From an uncultured Clostridia bacterium (lineage in GTDB: Bacteria > Bacillota > Clostridia > Oscillospirales > Acutalibacteraceae): a stretch of 40,796 nt of DNA. The stretch spans positions 1 through 40,796 of the forward strand of contig CAMMAZ010000019.1 of the NCBI GenBank assembly GCA_946493765.1. Direction: 5' to 3'. The position numbers and the translations under genes are program-made. Below, piece after piece: positions 9,096 to 17,374 of the stretch; positions within the stretch are counted from its first letter, which is position 1; each line of letters begins with the position of its first letter. The notes beneath the pieces are model-generated. The model saw only the letters and a program-made list of their open reading frames with translations, was not told where the DNA came from and ran no database searches.

Positions 9096-9137
9096 TGCTA
9101 TACTGATGACATAACACCCACACCCCGTGGGGGTATA
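9096..9137 (+). promoter_or_regulatory. copA promoter with CsoR-type operator
   Basis: An extended -10 TGCTATACT (9096-9104) with only a weak -35 is followed by a GC-rich pseudo-palindrome CACCCCGTGGGGGTATA (9121-9137), closely resembling known CsoR sites (the TACCCC...GGGGTA pattern). CsoR is encoded at the end of the same operon, giving a simple copper-responsive feedback loop. Confidence 0.75.
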
Positions 9138-9166
9138 AATTCAAAAATCAAAAGGAGGAATTCTTT

Positions 9167-11797
9167 TTGCAGGAACGATATAACGTGACCGGCATGACCT
9201 GTGCCGCCTGCTCCTCCCGTGTGGAGAAAAGCGTGGCAGCCTTGCCTGGCGTGAAAGAAGTTTCGGTGAATCTGCTGAAAAACAGCATGGTTGTAACATA
9301 TGATGAAAAAGCGCTTGACAGCGGCAAAATCATCAATGCCGTCGTCCATGCCGGCTATGGCGCTGCTTTGCAAAGCCAAAAAGGAAAGGCCGCCGCCAAA
9401 GCATCGTCGCCGGGAGACGATGCGAAACAGGAATATCAAAGCATGAAACGCCGGGTGATCTGGTCTTTTGTGTTTACCATCCCGCTGTTTTACATTTCCA
9501 TGGGACATATGATGGGATGGCCGCTGCCGGGCTTTTTCCTCGGCACCGAAAATGCCATGATCTATGCGCTAACGTTGTTTTTGCTGGTGCTGCCGGTGAC
9601 TGCCATCAATGCGAAATATTTTCGCACCGGCTTTAAAACATTGTTGCACGGCTCTCCCAACATGGATTCGCTGATCGCGCTGGGATCGGGCGCGTCTTTG
9701 GTCTATGGCGTCTATGCCCTTTATAAAATTGCATTCGGATTCGGGCACGGGGATTTCAATATGGTGCATCAGTTTACCCATGATCTGTATTTTGAAGGCG
9801 CCGGGACCATTCTGACTTTGATTACCCTCGGTAAATTCTTTGAAGCCCGTGCAAAAGGAAAAACGTCCGACGCCATCAACAAGCTGTTGAACCTTGCGCC
9901 GAAAACCGCCACGGTCGTGCGGGACGGTGTGGAAACCGTCGTTCCGGCGGGAGAGGTGGAAAAAGGCGACGTGCTGATCGTCAAAGCCGGGGAATCGGTG
10001 CCGGTCGACGGCATTTTGCTGGAGGGGACCGCTTCGATCGATGAATCCGCGATTACCGGAGAAAGTATTCCTGTGGATAAGCAGGCGGGCGATAAGGTGA
10101 CCGGCGCGACCATCAATCAAAGCGGATATTTTAAAATGGAGGCCACCCGGGTGGGGGATGAAACGGCGCTGGCACAGATCATCCGGCTGGTGGATGAAGC
10201 CACCAGTTCCAAAGCGCCCATTGCAAAGCTGGCGGATAAGGTGGCGGGCGTTTTTGTGCCGATCGTGATCGCCATTGCGGTCGTGTCCGCCATCGTGTGG
10301 ATCATTTGCGGCGCGACCTTTGAATTTGCTTTGACCATTGCCGTTGCCGTGCTGGTGGTATCCTGCCCCTGTGCGCTGGGTCTTGCGACCCCCACCGCGA
10401 TCATGGTGGGAACCGGACGGGGTGCGGCAAACGGCATTCTGATCAAATCGGCGCAGGCGCTGGAAACGGCGCATTCTGTTCGCACAGTGGTCATGGATAA
10501 AACCGGAACCATCACGCAAGGACGTCCGGTCGTTACCGATATCATGGGTCAAAACGGTGTGACAAACGAACAATTGCTGCAAACCGCCGCATCGCTCGAA
10601 AAGCTGTCCGAGCACCCGCTGGCTACCGCCATTGTGGAGGCGGCAAGCGCGAAAAACCTTTCGTTTTTACCGGTGGAAGAATTTGAACAGATTCCCGGTC
10701 AGGGGATCAAAGGCGTGATCGGCGGCGCGCAGTGCCTTGCCGGCAATGCAAAAATGATGCGTGCTTTTTCGGTGTGGGACGCTGCGATGGAAGAAATGCA
10801 GGACAACATGGCGAATAACGGTAAAACGCCGTTGTTTTTCGCTCAAAACGGCAAGCTGATCGGCATGATCGCGGTGGCGGATGTTGTCAAACCCACCAGC
10901 AAAGAGGCGATCAAAGAACTTAAAAGCATGGGCATCGAAGTGGTCATGCTCACCGGCGACCATCAAAAGACAGCCGAAGCCATCCGCCGGCAGGTTGGAG
11001 TCGACCGGGTCATTGCAGAGGTTTTACCGCAGGACAAAGAACAGGAGATCCGCAAAATCCAGGAATCCGGCAAAAAGGTCGCCATGGTGGGCGACGGCAT
11101 CAACGACGCGCCCGCTCTTGCCCGCGCGGATGTGGGGATCGCCATTGGCGCCGGCACCGATGTGGCTATGGAATCGGCGGATATCGTTTTGATGAAAAAT
11201 GATCTGCTGGATGTGGCGGGCGCCATTGAGCTGAGCAAAGCGACCATCCGCAATATCAAGGAAAATCTGTTTTGGGCCTTTTGCTATAACGTGATCGGCA
11301 TTCCCATTGCGGCAGGCTGTTTCTATGCGGCTTTTCATTTAAAGATGAGCCCGATGGTGGCGGCGCTTGCCATGAGCTTCAGCTCTGTTTTTGTGGTCAC
11401 CAATGCGTTGCGGCTGCGTTTCTTTAAACCGAAACACGGTTCGTCCGCCCGATTCAAAACACGCGCTGAAAAAAAAGAATCTGTTTGCAGCACAGCCTGT
11501 CCCGTCCCGCCGGCGCCCGTTTCGGAAACGGTTCCGGCGGCCAAAATAGAAAATCATCAAACAGGAGGAATTATCATGAAAAAAGAATTATCTGTTGAAG
11601 GCATGATGTGCCAAAACTGTGTCAAACACGTGACCCGCGCGCTCGAAGGCATTCCCGGCGCATCGCAGGTTGATGTCGATCTGGACACGAAAAAAGCGAC
11701 GGTCAGCGTGCCGGAAACGGTCAGCGACGAGATGCTGAAAGCCGCCGTTACCGACGCGGGCTACGAAGTAACGGAGATCAAAACCTATGAAAGCTGA
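9167..11797 (+). CDS. copA: Copper-exporting P1B-ATPase with HMA domains at both ends
   Basis: An 876-residue Cu(I) pump. Landmarks: N-terminal HMA with GMTCAAC (C12, C15), actuator TGES, membrane site CPC at 400-402, phosphorylation site DKTGTITQG with D444, HP motif in SEHPLATA, and hinge [20 protein letters not shown]. The helices after the hinge carry [10 protein letters not shown] and [15 protein letters not shown], the copper (P1B-1) signatures. A proline/alanine-rich linker then leads to a second HMA domain (GMMCQNC, C815 and C818). The start codon is TTG, supported by AAAGGAGGAA eight bases upstream; no in-frame ATG is available before the HMA domain. A perfect internal ribosome binding site precedes residue M804. 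The csoR start overlaps the copA stop by 11 bp. Confidence 0.95.
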   Translation: MQERYNVTGMTCAACSSRVEKSVAALPGVKEVSVNLLKNSMVVTYDEKALDSGKIINAVVHAGYGAALQSQKGKAAAKASSPGDDAKQEYQSMKRRVIWSFVFTIPLFYISMGHMMGWPLPGFFLGTENAMIYALTLFLLVLPVTAINAKYFRTGFKTLLHGSPNMDSLIALGSGASLVYGVYALYKIAFGFGHGDFNMVHQFTHDLYFEGAGTILTLITLGKFFEARAKGKTSDAINKLLNLAPKTATVVRDGVETVVPAGEVEKGDVLIVKAGESVPVDGILLEGTASIDESAITGESIPVDKQAGDKVTGATINQSGYFKMEATRVGDETALAQIIRLVDEATSSKAPIAKLADKVAGVFVPIVIAIAVVSAIVWIICGATFEFALTIAVAVLVVSCPCALGLATPTAIMVGTGRGAANGILIKSAQALETAHSVRTVVMDKTGTITQGRPVVTDIMGQNGVTNEQLLQTAASLEKLSEHPLATAIVEAASAKNLSFLPVEEFEQIPGQGIKGVIGGAQCLAGNAKMMRAFSVWDAAMEEMQDNMANNGKTPLFFAQNGKLIGMIAVADVVKPTSKEAIKELKSMGIEVVMLTGDHQKTAEAIRRQVGVDRVIAEVLPQDKEQEIRKIQESGKKVAMVGDGINDAPALARADVGIAIGAGTDVAMESADIVLMKNDLLDVAGAIELSKATIRNIKENLFWAFCYNVIGIPIAAGCFYAAFHLKMSPMVAALAMSFSSVFVVTNALRLRFFKPKHGSSARFKTRAEKKESVCSTACPVPPAPVSETVPAAKIENHQTGGIIMKKELSVEGMMCQNCVKHVTRALEGIPGASQVDVDLDTKKATVSVPETVSDEMLKAAVTDAGYEVTEIKTYES
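11576..11797 (+). CDS. Possible independent CopZ-type copper chaperone from an internal start
   Basis: Within the 3' end of copA, in the same frame, ACAGGAGGAA stands seven bases before ATG 11576. Initiation here would give a 73-residue stand-alone HMA protein ([15 protein letters not shown]...), the size and form of CopZ chaperones, which hand Cu(I) to CopA and CsoR. The bases of the Shine-Dalgarno are read as QTGGII in the linker of the fusion. Either an ancestral copA stop codon was lost or the gene makes two products on purpose. Internal initiation is inferred from sequence only. Confidence 0.5.
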   Translation: MKKELSVEGMMCQNCVKHVTRALEGIPGASQVDVDLDTKKATVSVPETVSDEMLKAAVTDAGYEVTEIKTYES

Positions 11798-12050
11798 CAA
11801 AAAAAGTGTCGCGCGGTCCATTAAAATCGCGCGCGGCCAGCTCGACGGCGTTTTGCGCATGATCGAAGAGGATCGCTATTGCGTGGACATCTCCAATCAG
11901 ATTTTAGCGACACAGGCGATCCTCAAAAAGGTCAATCAGGAAATTTTGCACGCGCATATCCGCAGCTGTGTTCGGGAGGGCTTGCAGACCGACGAACCCA
12001 ACCCCAAACTGGAAGAAGCGCTTGCGCTTTTGGAAAAACTGATTTCATAA
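11787..12050 (+). CDS. csoR: CsoR-family copper-sensing repressor
   Basis: An 87-residue all-helical repressor. The Cu(I) ligands are in place with the classic spacing: C32, H57 and C61 (motif HAHIRSC), and the N-terminal half has the conserved [17 protein letters not shown] segment. It releases DNA when Cu(I) is bound. The gene starts inside the end of copA (ATGAAAGCTGA overlap), so it is translated by coupling, and a CsoR-like operator lies before copA. After the stop there is a 14-bp palindrome AAAGCCCGGGCTTT (12055-12068) without a T tract, so transcription may continue into the ArsR gene. Confidence 0.95.
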   Translation: MKADKKSVARSIKIARGQLDGVLRMIEEDRYCVDISNQILATQAILKKVNQEILHAHIRSCVREGLQTDEPNPKLEEALALLEKLIS

Positions 12051-12125
12051 AGCAAAAGCCCGGGCTTTGCCCGCGCGTTTGTTTATGCAAATGATATGTA
12101 AAACCGGAAAGGGGAGAAAAAAGGC

Positions 12126-12491
12126 ATGCCAAACGTTTCGCTGCCCCACGACCATGGACAGCGCATGGAAAAAGAACTCGAACATATGCCAAAAGAAGAG
12201 GATTTCCAAATTGTTTCGGAACTTTTCAAACAGCTTTGCGACGAAAGCCGCATTCGGATTTTCTGGCTTTTGTGCCATTGCGAAGAATGCGTGATTAATC
12301 TGGCTTCCATGATGGGAATGAGCAGTCCTGCGGTTTCCCATCATCTGCGCCAGCTCAAAAGCAGCGGCCTGATCGTGAGCCGCCGGGATGGAAAGGAAGT
12401 TTATTATAAAGCCGCCGAAATACAGCAGGCGCAGCTTTTGCACCATATGATCGAAAAAATGGTGGAAATCTCCTGCCCGTCTGCCGAATGA
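12126..12491 (+). CDS. ArsR/SmtB-family metal-responsive repressor
   Basis: A 121-residue winged-helix regulator. The recognition region (INLASMMGMSSPAVSHHLRQLKSSGLI) and the wing (SRRDGKEVYYKAA) are typical of ArsR/SmtB repressors. It has histidines near the N-terminus (LPHDHGQ), a cysteine cluster CHCEEC before the recognition helix, as in Cd/Pb/Zn sensors of the CadC/CmtR type, and a C-terminal H-H...C. It follows csoR by 75 bp in the copper operon, but its probable target is the operator of the divergent Zn/Cd ATPase operon (8788-8805). No matching repeat was seen in front of its own ATG. AAGGGGAG supports the start. Confidence 0.9.
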   Translation: MPNVSLPHDHGQRMEKELEHMPKEEDFQIVSELFKQLCDESRIRIFWLLCHCEECVINLASMMGMSSPAVSHHLRQLKSSGLIVSRRDGKEVYYKAAEIQQAQLLHHMIEKMVEISCPSAE

Positions 12492-12510
12492 CCGTGGTGG
12501 AGGTTGACGT

Positions 12511-13509
12511 ATGAAGGAAGGATACCAGGCGGAGATCGAACAAGCGCTGCGGGAAATCCCAGATGGCGCCTTTGCGGTCAAACGGCACAGCACCGCGGAT
12601 TTGCAAAGCATTTTGCCGGCAGAGCAGTTGACGATCCGAACCAAAGGAAAAGGGAAAATGGAAACCTTTCAGCTGTTCCCCGGCATTGCGATGTCTATGC
12701 ATTGGTACATGGCAGAACAGATGCAGTTTCACCACCGGGCAAAACGCTCTGTTTTGGAAATCGATCATTGTCGGACAGGGCGGATCGGCTGGAATATGCG
12801 CGGTGGTGACGCCGTCTATTTCGGGGAAGGCGATTTGTGCCTGCATTCCATGGCCTGTTGCGCGGATTCGCAAATATCGCTGCCTATGGGCTACTATGCG
12901 GGAATATCTGTTGCCGTCGATTTGCAGATTTTGAAAACAGACTGTCCGGCAATTTTGCGGGAGGCGGGATTTGATGCACAAGCGATTGATCGGAAATTCT
13001 GTGCGGATGATAAGCCTTTCGGTATCCCGCGAAACGACACGATCGACGCCATTTTCACCCCGCTTTACGATCTGCCGCCATCTTTGCGCGTCCCTTATTA
13101 CAAACTCAAAGCGCAGGAAATTTTACTGTATTTGATGCAGCTGGAACCCAGAACAGGAAAAGAGCTGACACAGTATGGATCCGGGCAGACCGAGCTTGTC
13201 AAGGAAATCCGCGATTTTCTGGTTGGGCATCTGGACCGGCGGGTCACCATCGCCGAGCTTTCCAAAAAGTATCTGATCAACACATCTTCCCTCAAAACGG
13301 TTTTCAAAGCGGTTTATGGGATGCCCATCGCCGCTTATGTGAAAACCTACCGCATGCAGCAGGCGATGCAGCTGCTGCGGGAAACGGACGACAGCATTGC
13401 GGTGATCGCACAAAAAGTCGGCTATGAGACCCAAGGGAAATTCACCAAAACCTTTAAAGAAAAAACGGGGATTTTGCCGACAAAATACCGGAAGCTATAC
13501 CGAAAATAA
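12511..13509 (+). CDS. AraC-family transcriptional regulator
   Basis: A 332-residue regulator with an AraC/XylS double helix-turn-helix at about residues 232-330: VTIAELSKKYLINTSSLKTVF in the first half, and IAVIAQKVGYETQGKFTKTFK with KTGILPTKYRK in the second. The N-terminal domain (about 1-200) is not a clear cupin; it contains HCRTGRIGWNM and a CLHSMACC stretch, a form met in clostridial AraC proteins that act near efflux or siderophore genes. It starts 19 bp after the ArsR gene with GGAGG upstream and is followed by a strong terminator, so it closes the copper operon. Cysteines in the sensor domain could respond to metal or redox state (inference). Confidence 0.88.
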   Translation: MKEGYQAEIEQALREIPDGAFAVKRHSTADLQSILPAEQLTIRTKGKGKMETFQLFPGIAMSMHWYMAEQMQFHHRAKRSVLEIDHCRTGRIGWNMRGGDAVYFGEGDLCLHSMACCADSQISLPMGYYAGISVAVDLQILKTDCPAILREAGFDAQAIDRKFCADDKPFGIPRNDTIDAIFTPLYDLPPSLRVPYYKLKAQEILLYLMQLEPRTGKELTQYGSGQTELVKEIRDFLVGHLDRRVTIAELSKKYLINTSSLKTVFKAVYGMPIAAYVKTYRMQQAMQLLRETDDSIAVIAQKVGYETQGKFTKTFKEKTGILPTKYRKLYRK

Positions 13510-13531
13510 TTGATATTTTGGTGTAAAAAGC

Positions 13532-13569
13532 CGACCGCTTGTGTTTTTCAGCACAAGCGGTCGTTTTTT
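13532..13569 (+). terminator. Terminator of the copper operon
   Basis: A 12-bp perfect stem (CGACCGCTTGTG with CACAAGCGGTCG), an 8-nt loop and six T. Confidence 0.93.
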
Positions 13570-13705
13570 ATTTGAATGGGATGCTGAAAATACGTTTCAC
13601 CGGGCAATGACGGTGGAGCACTACAAATCTACAAGAAAGCAGATGAAATACTTTATCAATGGTTTGTCGTTGTCAGTTTCCCAATCTACGTGGAAGCCCA
13701 CCTAG

Positions 13706-13875
13706 TTCCAGTAACCCAAAGCCTTCTCCTTCGAGGAGAAGGGGAACCACGTAAGTGGTGGATGAGGTGGAATAACACGCAATAAACTTGCGGGGAACTG
13801 GAATTTCTATTACTTTGACACCTCATCAGTCACCTTGCGGTGGTGGCTCCAGCAATTTAAAGGATTTTCCCCGCA
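13706..13875. repeat. Nested palindromic intergenic repeat
   Basis: This 300-bp gap holds no gene but a series of nested inverted repeats: TTCCAGT (13706) with ACTGGAA (13797); a 9-bp hairpin CCTTCTCCT/AGGAGAAGG (13722-13742); a small hairpin ACCAC/GTGGT (13746-13759); GATGAGGTG (13761) with CACCTCATC (13819); TGCGGGGAA (13789) with TTCCCCGCA (13867). The blocks 'CTTCTCC...GGAGAAG' and 'CACCTCATC' are of the kind found in dispersed intergenic repeats of gut Clostridia. It may be a MITE-like element; copy number cannot be judged from one window. Confidence 0.6.
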
Positions 13876-14784
13876 CTAACACAACTGCATGGTGCCGGCG
13901 GCCGGATTTAGCATATCGATCAGCCGTTGCGCGGCAAAAGAACCCGCCGTGTCGCCCACCGTTACCAGACCGATACCGCGTTTTGGAATCGGTTCGGACA
14001 AATGCAGCTTTTGCAGCGCGCCGTTTTGCAGCGCTTGTGCCGCCGCCTGCTCGGTCACAATGGAAATACCAAGCCCGATTTTGGCAAAGTCCAGCAGCAG
14101 TTCCACGCTGCCCATTTCGATCGCAGGCTGGATATGCACCCCTTTTTGCCGGAGAAATTCATCCATGATGCGCCGGGAGCTGCTGGTTTTGTCCAGCGTC
14201 ATCACCGGATAGGTTTCCAGCTCTTTTAAATTCATCGTGCGGCGGGCGAGCCTGCCGTATTTCCCGCCGACAACAAAACAGTCGTTGATCTGCGCGATCT
14301 GCTGCACTTTAAGACCGCTGTCGTTTTCCAGCGGAAGATTGACAAAGGTCATGTCCAGTCTGCCGCGTTTTAACAGATCGATCAGTCCGCCGGAGGTGCT
14401 GTTGGTCAGCTGGATGCGAATATCCGGATACCGTTGGTGGTAGCGGTTTAAAACGTCGATCAGCACCAGCGAGCACACCGTGTCCGACGCGCCGATGCGC
14501 ACCGTTCCCGCTTTGAGGGTCTTCATCGCCTGAAACTGCTGCTCGGCCGATTCCAGCATGGAATAGGCGCGGTCGGCATAGGAAAAAAGCATTTCCCCTT
14601 CGCTGGTGAGCGTCACGCCGCGGGCGTTGCGGTTGAACAGCCGTCCGCCCAGCTGCGTTTCCAGCTGCTTGATCGACTGGCTGACCGCCGATTGTGAAAC
14701 AAAAAGTTCTGCCGCCGCACGCGAAAGGTTGCCTTGTCTTGCCACAACGCAGAATACCTTATATAAATCCAGATTGATATCCAT
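13876..14784 (-). CDS. LysR-family transcriptional regulator
   Basis: A 302-residue LysR regulator. Residues 1-60 hold the winged HTH (LYKVFCVVARQGNLSRAAAEL, SQSAVSQSIKQLETQLGGRLF) and the rest is a periplasmic-binding-like effector domain (GTVRIGASDTVCSLVL onward; GLGISIVTEQAA near the end). The start at 14784 is taken because LysR proteins begin right before this helix and AAGGGAG lies upstream. It is divergent from spoIIE and has no metabolic gene beside it, so its target cannot be named from context. The palindromic repeat lies directly after its stop. Confidence 0.92.
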   Translation of the reverse strand: MDINLDLYKVFCVVARQGNLSRAAAELFVSQSAVSQSIKQLETQLGGRLFNRNARGVTLTSEGEMLFSYADRAYSMLESAEQQFQAMKTLKAGTVRIGASDTVCSLVLIDVLNRYHQRYPDIRIQLTNSTSGGLIDLLKRGRLDMTFVNLPLENDSGLKVQQIAQINDCFVVGGKYGRLARRTMNLKELETYPVMTLDKTSSSRRIMDEFLRQKGVHIQPAIEMGSVELLLDFAKIGLGISIVTEQAAAQALQNGALQKLHLSEPIPKRGIGLVTVGDTAGSFAAQRLIDMLNPAAGTMQLC

Positions 14785-14877
14785 TTGCCCACTCCCTTGT
14801 CTTTTACAGCTTTGATTATACCCGGCTTTATTGATTTTTTCAACAATTCGGTCAAAAAAAGGGAAGCGGCGGGACAA

Positions 14878-14965
14878 AACGACAAGAATCGGGGCAACAC
14901 ACGAAAAAAATCAAATAAAACGCATCCATACTGTGACATATTATTTCCATAATTTATCATATACT
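14878..14965 (+). promoter_or_regulatory. spoIIE promoter with 21-bp spacer
   Basis: -35 GTGACA (14933-14938, five of six consensus bases) and -10 TATACT (14960-14965) are separated by 21 bp. In Bacillus subtilis spoIIE and spoIIG, unusually long spacers of 21-22 bp mark promoters read by sigma-A with phosphorylated Spo0A. A weak 0A-box-like AACGACA (14878-14884, keeps the CGACA core of TTCGACA) lies upstream. No alternative -35 at 17 bp is visible. Confidence 0.6.
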
Positions 14966-15008
14966 TTAGGTTGAAATCAAAAAAAGCCAAAAAGGGGTAA
15001 AGATCGGT

Positions 15009-17327
15009 ATGAGAGAAGCGATCCGCAGTTTAAGGGATGAAAGCCTGCCGCTTTCGATCAAGCGCAATATTTTTATACATATTTGCTGTTGTCTTGTCGG
15101 ATTTTTAATGGCGCGCACAGTGGTCTATGACGATTACCTGCCGTTTGGCGTGGGGTTTGCCGCCGCACCCAGACGGGAATATACCGTGTCGGCGCTGATC
15201 GGGGTGATCATCGGTTCGGTCTTTACTGCCAACGGCGTGCCGAGTATGCGGTATGTCGGCGGCGCGATCATGGCGGTGATCGCCAAATGGGTGCTGACCG
15301 GTCTTATCCACACCGAAAAGATCGGCGTGATCAGCGCGGCTGCTGCGGCGTTCGGCTCATTGACCGGTGGGCTGATCGCACTCACGGCGGCGTCCTCTGT
15401 GGGCGACGATCTGGTGCGGATGCTGTGTGAAACGCTGCTGGGTTCGGCGGTTGCCTATTTTATCGCCATTTCCATTCCGCTTCTCAATTCGGGGAAAACG
15501 CTGTCGCGGCTGTCTACCGAGCAGCTTTGCGCCTGTGCGGTTTCCATTTCCGCTGCGCTCATGTCGCTGACCGCCTTTGATATTTTCTCCTTTTCGCCGG
15601 CGCGCATGGCGGCGCTGTTTATTATTTTTGTCGCCGCGCGTTTCGGCCGCGAATCCTATGGGGTGATCTGCGGCGTTGTGTTCGGCTTTGCCATGAGCAT
15701 TTCCTATACCAGCTATTATCTGATCGGCGCCTATGCGCTCGCCGGTCTGTTCGGCGGCATTTTCTCCCGCACCGGCACCATCGGCTGCCTGCTTGCCGCG
15801 CTTGCGGCACAGGGCGCGGCGATGACCGCGTTTTATAAGGACGCCAACATTCTTATCATTTTGTTGGAAGGGGTCGTTGCGGCGGCGGTGCTGCTTTGTC
15901 TGCCAAAAGCGGCGGTGTCGATGTTTGTCAACCTGTTTTCCCCGTCTCCGGCGCTCGCGCGGGTGGACGGGCTGCGCCGCAGCATGGTGATGCGGCTGCA
16001 GTTTGCGTCGGATGCGCTCACCGACGTTTCCGAAACGGTAGAGGAGGTCGCGGCAAAGCTGAATAAAAAGGACGCGCCGAACATCAACGAGGTTTTTTTG
16101 CAGACGGAACTGAGCGCTTGCAGCAAATGCGGGCTGCGCATGCACTGTTACGGCAGCTCGAAAGCCGGAACCTATGAATCTTTTTTGCGCATGACCCGGC
16201 TGATGAACAAAAAAGGACGGCTGCAGCCGGACGATTATCCGGAAAAATGGTTTAACCGGTGTTTGAATCCCGATGTGGTCGCCTCCTGCTTATACGATCA
16301 TTACATGCATTATGAAAGCCGCCGCAACGCCAACAACCGGATCACCCAGATCCGGTCGGTGGTATCCGATCAGATGAACGGGCTGTCGGACATGCTGTAT
16401 GACCTGTCACGGGAATTGTGCGAAGCGGAGGTGTTCGACACCGAAACCGCCAGCAGGGTGGACAGTGTGATGCGTTCGATGGGCATTGAAGCGACCGACG
16501 TTTGCTGCAAGATCGACCGCAACCGCAGAATGTCGGTGGAGATCAGCGCGGCGCCGGTCAAGGACCGGACGGTATCGAAGCTTGAAATCGTCAAAAAACT
16601 AAACCGGGTCTGCGACCGCAAGTTTGATATTCCGACCATCGTCAATTCCCGGACAAAGCTGCTGATCACCTTAACGGAAAAGGCCAATTACCGGCTGGAG
16701 GTCGGCGTGGCGCAGATCCCCTGCGGGAACAACCGGATCTGCGGCGACGCTTATAATTATTTCAACGACGGCAAAGGCGGCGTCGTGATGGTGCTCAGCG
16801 ACGGTATGGGCAGCGGCGGCCGCGCCGCGGTGGATTCCTCGATGGTGTCTGGCTTGTTAAAACGCCTGATCCGCGCCGGTTTCGGCTTTGAATGCTCGCT
16901 AAAGCTTATTAACTCCGCCATGATGTTTAAATCCTCCGACGAATCCGCCGCAACGGTGGATATTACCGCGTTTGACCTGTTTTCCGGCAACACCGTGTTT
17001 TATAAAGCGGGCACACCGCAGACGGTTATCGTCAAAGGCAAAAAGATCGGCCGGGCGAGCTGCGAAAGCTATCCGGCCGGTATTCTGCGGGACGTGAAGT
17101 TCGATAAATCTCAAACAGTTTGCGAAAAAGGGGATATTATCGTCATGGTGTCCGACGGGGTGACCGATGCCGACGGCGAATGGCTGGATTCTCTGCTGCA
17201 AAACATTAGAGGTTTGCCCGCGCAGCAGATCGCGGAAAATATCGCCCAGTCCGCTTCCCGCCGCCGCAGCGACGGACACGAAGACGACATCACCGTCATG
17301 GTCGGCATTGTGCAAAACGATATTTGA
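15009..17327 (+). CDS. spoIIE: Stage II sporulation protein E
   Basis: A 772-residue membrane phosphatase which dephosphorylates SpoIIAA to activate sigma-F in the forespore and takes part in polar septation. The N-terminal third (about 20-330) is a run of some ten hydrophobic helices; a central soluble region follows, with a cysteine group CSKCGLRMHC; the C-terminal 210 residues form a PP2C domain with metal-binding VLSDGMGSGG (D598) and VSDGVTDADG (D716, D720). The length is a little under the B. subtilis protein (about 827). AAGGGG lies upstream of the ATG. It stands alone between a divergent LysR gene and a convergent UvrA-like gene. Confidence 0.96.
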   Translation: MREAIRSLRDESLPLSIKRNIFIHICCCLVGFLMARTVVYDDYLPFGVGFAAAPRREYTVSALIGVIIGSVFTANGVPSMRYVGGAIMAVIAKWVLTGLIHTEKIGVISAAAAAFGSLTGGLIALTAASSVGDDLVRMLCETLLGSAVAYFIAISIPLLNSGKTLSRLSTEQLCACAVSISAALMSLTAFDIFSFSPARMAALFIIFVAARFGRESYGVICGVVFGFAMSISYTSYYLIGAYALAGLFGGIFSRTGTIGCLLAALAAQGAAMTAFYKDANILIILLEGVVAAAVLLCLPKAAVSMFVNLFSPSPALARVDGLRRSMVMRLQFASDALTDVSETVEEVAAKLNKKDAPNINEVFLQTELSACSKCGLRMHCYGSSKAGTYESFLRMTRLMNKKGRLQPDDYPEKWFNRCLNPDVVASCLYDHYMHYESRRNANNRITQIRSVVSDQMNGLSDMLYDLSRELCEAEVFDTETASRVDSVMRSMGIEATDVCCKIDRNRRMSVEISAAPVKDRTVSKLEIVKKLNRVCDRKFDIPTIVNSRTKLLITLTEKANYRLEVGVAQIPCGNNRICGDAYNYFNDGKGGVVMVLSDGMGSGGRAAVDSSMVSGLLKRLIRAGFGFECSLKLINSAMMFKSSDESAATVDITAFDLFSGNTVFYKAGTPQTVIVKGKKIGRASCESYPAGILRDVKFDKSQTVCEKGDIIVMVSDGVTDADGEWLDSLLQNIRGLPAQQIAENIAQSASRRRSDGHEDDITVMVGIVQNDI

Positions 17328-17340
17328 TCCATAAATCATA

Positions 17341-17374
17341 AATAAATTGCCGGTCTTTAGACTGGCAATTTATT
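17341..17374. terminator. Shared terminator of spoIIE and the UvrA-like gene
   Basis: A long hairpin AATAAATTGCC...GGCAATTTATT with inner GGTC/GACT pairing (15 pairs, one G-U, loop TTTA) sits between two convergent genes. The stop codon of the UvrA-like gene (17370-17372) lies inside its right arm. Confidence 0.75.

Noticed and set aside
9569..10615. A 348-codon minus-strand open frame within copA.
   Set aside because: Histidine/arginine-rich translation typical of an antisense shadow, with no start signals or family likeness.
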